34,405 bases of DNA from Mycobacterium helveticum (lineage in GTDB: Bacteria > Actinomycetota > Actinomycetes > Mycobacteriales > Mycobacteriaceae), in assembly GCF_007714205.1 (NCBI RefSeq), contig NZ_VMQU01000054.1, positions 1 through 34,405 on the forward strand, given 5' to 3'. Every line of letters begins with the position of its first letter. The first letter of the stretch is position 1. Made by a program: the position numbers and the translations under genes. Under the pieces are notes generated by a model. The model saw only the letters and a list, made by a program, of their open reading frames with translations. It was not told the origin of the DNA and did not search any database. Of the stretch, positions 30,859-34,405 are shown in pieces.

Positions 30859-32058
30859 GTGACGTCCAACCCGCTCGAAGAACTCACGCTCGCCCGGCTG
30901 CAGCGGCGCACCAGCATGAAGTGGCGCACGCATCCGGCCGACGTGCTGCCCCTGTGGGTGGCCGAGATGGACGTGCGGCTGGCCCCGACGGTGGCCGACG
31001 CGCTGCGCGCGGCCATCGACGACGGCGACACCGGCTACCCGTGCGGCACCGCTTTCGCCGAGGCGGTCAGCGAATTCGCTTCCCGCCGTTGGCAATGGCA
31101 CGACCTGGCGGTCGCCCGCACCGCACTGGTCCCGGACGTCATGCTCGGTGCCGTCGAAGTGCTGCGGCTGGTCACCGACCGCGGGGACGCCGTCGTCGTC
31201 AACCCGCCGGTCTACGCCCCGTTCTTCGCGTTCGTCGCGCACGACGGCCGCCGCGTCGTGGAAGCGCCGCTGGGCGCCGACGGCCGCCTCGACCTGGACG
31301 CGCTGGCCGAGGCCTTCGCGCGGGCGGGGGCGTCGGGCGGCAAAGTCGCCTACCTGTTGTGCAACCCGCACAACCCGACCGGAACCGTACACACCGTCGA
31401 CGAATTGCGCGGGGTGGCCGAGCTCGCCCGTCGGTTCGGCGTCCGGGTGGTCTCCGACGAGATCCACGCCCCGGTGATCCTGCCGGGGGCGCGTTTCGTC
31501 CCGTATCTTTCCGTCCCCGGTGCCGAGGACGCGTTCGCCCTGATGTCGGCCTCCAAGGCGTGGAGCCTCTCGGGGCTCAAGGCGGCCCTGGCGATCGCCG
31601 GCCCGCAGGCCGCGGCGGACCTGCGCCGGATGCCCGAAGAGGTCAGCCACGGGCCCAGCCACCTCGGCGTCATCGCGCACACCGAAGCGTTCCGGAGCGC
31701 AGCCGACTGGCTCGACAGGCTGCTGCGCGGACTGGACGACAACCGGCGGTTGCTCGCTGACCTCGTCGCCGAGCACCTGCCCGCGGTGAGATATGCACCG
31801 CCGCAGGGCACTTATCTCGCCTGGCTGGATTGCCGGCAACTCGGCTGCCCCGAGGAGATCGGCGACGGCCTCGCGGTGGTGGCCGACCTGGCCGGGCCGG
31901 CCCGCTGGTTTCTCGACCACGCCCGCGTCGCGCTCAGTTCCGGCCACGTCTTCGGGACCGGCGGCACCGGGCACGTGCGGTTGAACTTCGCCACCTCGCA
32001 AGCGATCCTCGTCGAGGCGGTGTCGCGGATGGGCCGGGCGCGGCGCGATTCGCGGTAG
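30859..32058 (+). CDS. PLP-dependent aminotransferase / C-S lyase, MalY-PatB type
   Basis: This is a 399-residue fold-type I PLP enzyme. It has NPHNPTG at 169-175, the PLP-binding Asp200 in SDEIHA and the Schiff-base Lys233 in [12 protein letters not shown]. The N-terminal [10 protein letters not shown] and GDTGYP segments are typical of MalY/PatB-type cystathionine beta-lyases, to which M. tuberculosis Rv2294 belongs. It may therefore cleave C-S bonds or act as an aminotransferase. The GTG start at 30859 has GGGAG directly before it, 9 bases after the DapB-like stop, so co-transcription is likely. It converges on the PtpB-like gene with a 5-base gap. If it is a beta-lyase it would connect this regulon to the sulfur genes, but that is speculative. 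Confidence 0.9.
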   Translation: MTSNPLEELTLARLQRRTSMKWRTHPADVLPLWVAEMDVRLAPTVADALRAAIDDGDTGYPCGTAFAEAVSEFASRRWQWHDLAVARTALVPDVMLGAVEVLRLVTDRGDAVVVNPPVYAPFFAFVAHDGRRVVEAPLGADGRLDLDALAEAFARAGASGGKVAYLLCNPHNPTGTVHTVDELRGVAELARRFGVRVVSDEIHAPVILPGARFVPYLSVPGAEDAFALMSASKAWSLSGLKAALAIAGPQAAADLRRMPEEVSHGPSHLGVIAHTEAFRSAADWLDRLLRGLDDNRRLLADLVAEHLPAVRYAPPQGTYLAWLDCRQLGCPEEIGDGLAVVADLAGPARWFLDHARVALSSGHVFGTGGTGHVRLNFATSQAILVEAVSRMGRARRDSR

Positions 32059-32063
32059 CCGCG

Positions 32064-32882
32064 TCAGCCAACCAGCGCGGTCCGCGCGCGCCGCACCGCG
32101 CCGTCGTCGACGCCGGCGGCGTCGAGGAACCCGCGCAGCGAGCCGTACCGGTCGTCGATGGTCTTGCGGGCGGCCGCGAGGTATTCCTCACGCACACCGA
32201 GCACCTGGTCGGGCAGCCGGCCCCGCACGTAGTCGAGGATCTCGGGAGTCACGCTGTCGCTGCGCGCCTCGACGGTGCGCAGGATGCGTTCGCGCAACAT
32301 CGGAACCGAGTCGTTGCTGGCCAGGAAATCGGCTTTGATCAGGTCGTCGTCCACCCCGACGGCTTCCAGCACGACGGCGACGGCCAGACCGGTGCGGTCC
32401 TTGCCGGCGAAGCAGCTGACCAGGACCGATCGCGTGTCGCCGATCATCCGGATGACCTGCCCCACCGCCGCGCGGGTGCCGGGCAGGGCCGAAAACCGTT
32501 CGTACTCCTCGATCATGAACCGGCGTGCGGCCGCGACCGGCTCCTCGTCGTCGGGCTTGTCGGTGAGCATCCGCTCGAAAGCCTGTTCGTGCGGTGCGGC
32601 GTGCTCGCCGTCGAACGCGAGCCGATGCACCACGACACCCTCGGGCACGGCACTGCCGCCGTGGCGCTCCACCTCGGTGATCGACCGCAGGTCGGCCACA
32701 TCGGTGACCCCGAGGCGCCCCAGCGCCGCGCGGCCGGCGGCGTCCAGCGCGCTCAGCTCGCTGGACCGGAAGAAACGGCCGGGACGTATCCCCGTCGCCA
32801 GCGCGACATCCCGGCAGTTCCACGCGCCGGACACGTCGGCGGTCATCGCGGCCGGCCTATTCGAGAGATCCGTGTCGTCCAT
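32064..32882 (-). CDS. PtpB-like tyrosine/lipid phosphatase
   Basis: This is a 272-residue phosphatase of the PtpB group, similar along its length to M. tuberculosis PtpB (GAWNCRDVA, GRFFRSSELSALDAAGRAAL, GVTDVADLRS, FASNDSVP, GVREEYLAAARKTIDDRYGSL). The P-loop is CFAGKDRTG, with Cys157 as nucleophile and Arg163. The residue before the Cys is Ser156, where the usual C-x5-R phosphatases and PtpB carry His. M. tuberculosis PtpB is secreted and dephosphorylates host phosphoinositides; no signal peptide is visible here either. The start is the ATG at 32882 with only a weak ribosome-binding site; ATG at 32846 is an alternative that would match the PtpB N-terminus. It is divergent from the dehalogenase gene. 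Confidence 0.87.
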   Translation of the reverse strand: MDDTDLSNRPAAMTADVSGAWNCRDVALATGIRPGRFFRSSELSALDAAGRAALGRLGVTDVADLRSITEVERHGGSAVPEGVVVHRLAFDGEHAAPHEQAFERMLTDKPDDEEPVAAARRFMIEEYERFSALPGTRAAVGQVIRMIGDTRSVLVSCFAGKDRTGLAVAVVLEAVGVDDDLIKADFLASNDSVPMLRERILRTVEARSDSVTPEILDYVRGRLPDQVLGVREEYLAAARKTIDDRYGSLRGFLDAAGVDDGAVRRARTALVG

Positions 32883-33088
32883 GTTGCTCGCATCCTAGTA
32901 AAGCGCCGATCGGCACCGTCGTTCTCATCTGCATAGACAGTTGACGTGAACGGGCGGTGTCGAGTTTTGACGGCCCCGTCAAAGCCTTTCCGCCGGCCGA
33001 TGAGAGCGCCGGCGAAAAACTTCTACTGGACGAATTCGCGTCGCGGGGAGAGGCTTGCAATGGTGTCCGCCCCCCGGAGGTGCTGAAT

Positions 33089-33994
33089 ATGCATGTGCTG
33101 CGAACCCCCGACTCGCGATTCGAAAACCTGGAGGGCTATCCGTTCGTAGCGAACTACCTCGACGTGACGGCGCGCGACACCCGGCCGCTGCGGATGCACT
33201 ACCTCGACGAAGGCCCCGTCGAGGGGCCGCCGATCGTGCTGCTGCACGGCGAGCCCACCTGGAGCTACCTGTATCGGACAATGATCCCGCCGCTGACCGA
33301 GGCGGGGTACCGGGTGCTCGCGCCCGACCTGATCGGTTTCGGCCGTTCCGACAAGCCCAGCCGGGTCGAGGACTACACCTACCTGCGCCACGTCGAGTGG
33401 GTGACCTCGTGGTTCGAGCTGCTCAACCTGAGGGACGTCACGCTGTTCGTGCAGGACTGGGGTTCGCTGATCGGGTTGCGCATCGCCGCCGAGCACGGTG
33501 ACCGGATCGCGCGGCTGGTGGTGGCGAACGGATTTCTTCCCACGGCCCGGCAGGGCACCGCTCCCGCCTTCTACGCGTGGCGCGCCTTCGCGCGCTACTC
33601 CCCCGTGCTGCCCGCCGGCCGCCTGGTGGGCGTGGGCACCGTCCGCCGGGTTCCTGCCAAGGTGCGGGCGGGCTACGACGCACCCTTCCCCGATAAGGCG
33701 TATCAGGCCGGGGCCCGGGCGTTCCCCCAGTTGGTGCCGACCTCGCCCGACGATCCCGCCGTTCCGGCCAACCGTGCCGCCTGGGATGCGCTGGGCCGCT
33801 GGGAGAAGCCCTTCCTCGCCGTGTTCGGATCCCGCGACCCGATCCTGGGGCGTGCCGACCGCCCCCTGATCAACCACATTCCCGGCGCCGCGGGCCAGCC
33901 CCACGCCCGCATCAACGCCAGCCATTTCATCCAGGAGGACAGCGGACCGGAACTGGCCGAGCGCGTCCTGTCCTGGCAACAGGCGATCCACTGA
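33089..33994 (+). CDS. dhaA: Haloalkane dehalogenase (DhaA/DhmA-like)
   Basis: This is a 301-residue alpha/beta hydrolase, almost the same length and sequence as M. tuberculosis Rv2296. [11 protein letters not shown] (53-63) is the oxyanion and halide-site region, Asp123 the nucleophile in VQDWGS with Trp124 as one halide-stabilising residue, Asp250 the likely acid (FGSRDP) and His279 the base (ASHFIQED). These features fit the HLD-I class, which hydrolyses carbon-halogen bonds to alcohols. I chose the ATG at 33089 because GGAGG lies 8 bases upstream and the protein then begins [11 protein letters not shown] like the M. tuberculosis one; the frame stays open 132 bases further upstream. It lacks an obvious operon partner. 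The natural substrate is unknown, as for most mycobacterial dehalogenases. Confidence 0.95.
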   Translation: MHVLRTPDSRFENLEGYPFVANYLDVTARDTRPLRMHYLDEGPVEGPPIVLLHGEPTWSYLYRTMIPPLTEAGYRVLAPDLIGFGRSDKPSRVEDYTYLRHVEWVTSWFELLNLRDVTLFVQDWGSLIGLRIAAEHGDRIARLVVANGFLPTARQGTAPAFYAWRAFARYSPVLPAGRLVGVGTVRRVPAKVRAGYDAPFPDKAYQAGARAFPQLVPTSPDDPAVPANRAAWDALGRWEKPFLAVFGSRDPILGRADRPLINHIPGAAGQPHARINASHFIQEDSGPELAERVLSWQQAIH

Positions 33995-34072
33995 GGAGAC
34001 GTCAGCGCGTTGCGCAAACGGCTGCAATACCGCCTGCTCGCAATCGGTTTGGTGACCGCGGACGAGGGCGCG

Positions 34073-34405
34073 TCAGCCGGTGACGGCCAGTACGGCCGCG
34101 GCCAGCTCGGGGCGGCACACCACCAGGTCCGGCAGCTTGGGGTCCGGCTGGTTGTAGGCCAGCGCCGACCCGTCGATGCGGGACGTGTGCAGGCCGGCCG
34201 CGCGGGCCACCGCCACCGGGGCGGCCGAGTCCCATTCGAACTGGCCCCCGGCGTGCACGTACACGTCGGACAGACCCTGCACGATCGAGGCCACCTTGGC
34301 TCCGGCGGAACCCATTTCCACCAGGACACCGTCCAGTGCGTCGCGGACGGCCAGCGCGATGGCGGGCGGGCGGGTGCGCGAGACCACGATGCGCGGCTGG
34401 TAGGT
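34073..34405 (-). CDS. cysQ: CysQ-like inositol-monophosphatase-family phosphatase (C-terminal part)
   Basis: The last 110 residues of a protein that continues beyond the window end. They match the C-terminus of M. tuberculosis CysQ: SRTRPPA, EMGSAGAKVASIVQG, DVYVHAGGQFEWDSAAP and NQPDPKLPDLVVCR. The WDSAAP segment holds the family's Asp that helps bind the metal ions. CysQ removes the 3'-phosphate of PAP/PAPS, a by-product of sulfate activation, and can also act on inositol phosphates. The gene converges on dhaA with a 78-base gap that shows no clear terminator. Assignment as CysQ rather than another IMPase paralogue is likely but the catalytic N-terminal half is not in view. Confidence 0.88.
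   Translation of the reverse strand, partial: TYQPRIVVSRTRPPAIALAVRDALDGVLVEMGSAGAKVASIVQGLSDVYVHAGGQFEWDSAAPVAVARAAGLHTSRIDGSALAYNQPDPKLPDLVVCRPELAAAVLAVTG

Noticed and set aside
32957..33088. 44-codon N-terminal extension of dhaA
   Set aside because: The ATG at 33089 has a good ribosome-binding site and gives the length and start of the M. tuberculosis protein. The frame upstream stays open, so a longer form cannot be excluded entirely.

Overview
This window is chromosomal DNA from a high-GC mycobacterium, most likely a slow-growing non-tuberculous species. The evidence is a PE/PPE pair, an MPT63-type secreted antigen, an LpqH-like lipoprotein, a PimC-like mannosyltransferase, a PtpB-like phosphatase, several LLM/F420-type oxidoreductases, and proteins close to the M. 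tuberculosis products of nirA, cysH, che1, fprA, fdxC, yjcE, sseB, Rv2294 and Rv2296. Family and orthologue names come from recalled sequences, not from a database search. No rRNA, tRNA, CRISPR array, insertion sequence or prophage was seen.

Region 1 (1-6622) is sulfur assimilation with its redox supply. A divergent thioredoxin-reductase-like gene, cut by the window edge, and a 500-base control region precede nirA-cysH-che1 (sulfite reductase, APS reductase, sirohydrochlorin chelatase). A LysR regulator is divergent from fprA-fdxC (ferredoxin NADP reductase and 7Fe ferredoxin), which could feed electrons to NirA. A hairpin terminator closes the block. A CysQ-like phosphatase gene (34073 to the window end) is a further sulfur gene at the far side.

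Region 2 (6831-10608) holds a PE/PPE pair whose two proteins share an SVP-type C-terminal tail, a membrane-anchored LipC-like esterase, and a lipoprotein resembling chagasin-type (I42) protease inhibitors.

Region 3 (10718-16617) has a CPA1 Na+/H+ antiporter directly followed by catabolic acetolactate synthase and acetolactate decarboxylase, which form an acetoin and possibly pH-homeostasis operon. PimC and MPT63 genes follow.

Region 4 (16739-22044) has a TetR plus membrane-protein operon divergent from a rhodanese (sseB), with two clear palindromic operators between them. The sseB strand continues into a tightly packed hydrolase, SDR, LLM and two-domain EthD-like gene set whose starts and stops overlap.

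Region 5 (22105-32058) is the most unusual part. After an LpqH-like lipoprotein and a dehalogenase-fold hydrolase come a TetR-P450 operon, a divergent 31-residue membrane peptide plus an AveC (spirocyclase)-like membrane protein, an LLM / DapB-like / LLM operon, and a divergent DapB-like / aminotransferase operon. Two intergenic regions 4 kb apart carry nearly identical 24-bp operator-like sites (21 of 24 positions), which ties these operons into one probable TetR regulon for an undescribed oxidative pathway.

Region 6 (32064-34405) holds a PtpB-like phosphatase with a His-to-Ser change beside its catalytic Cys, a haloalkane dehalogenase, and the C-terminal part of a CysQ-like phosphatase.
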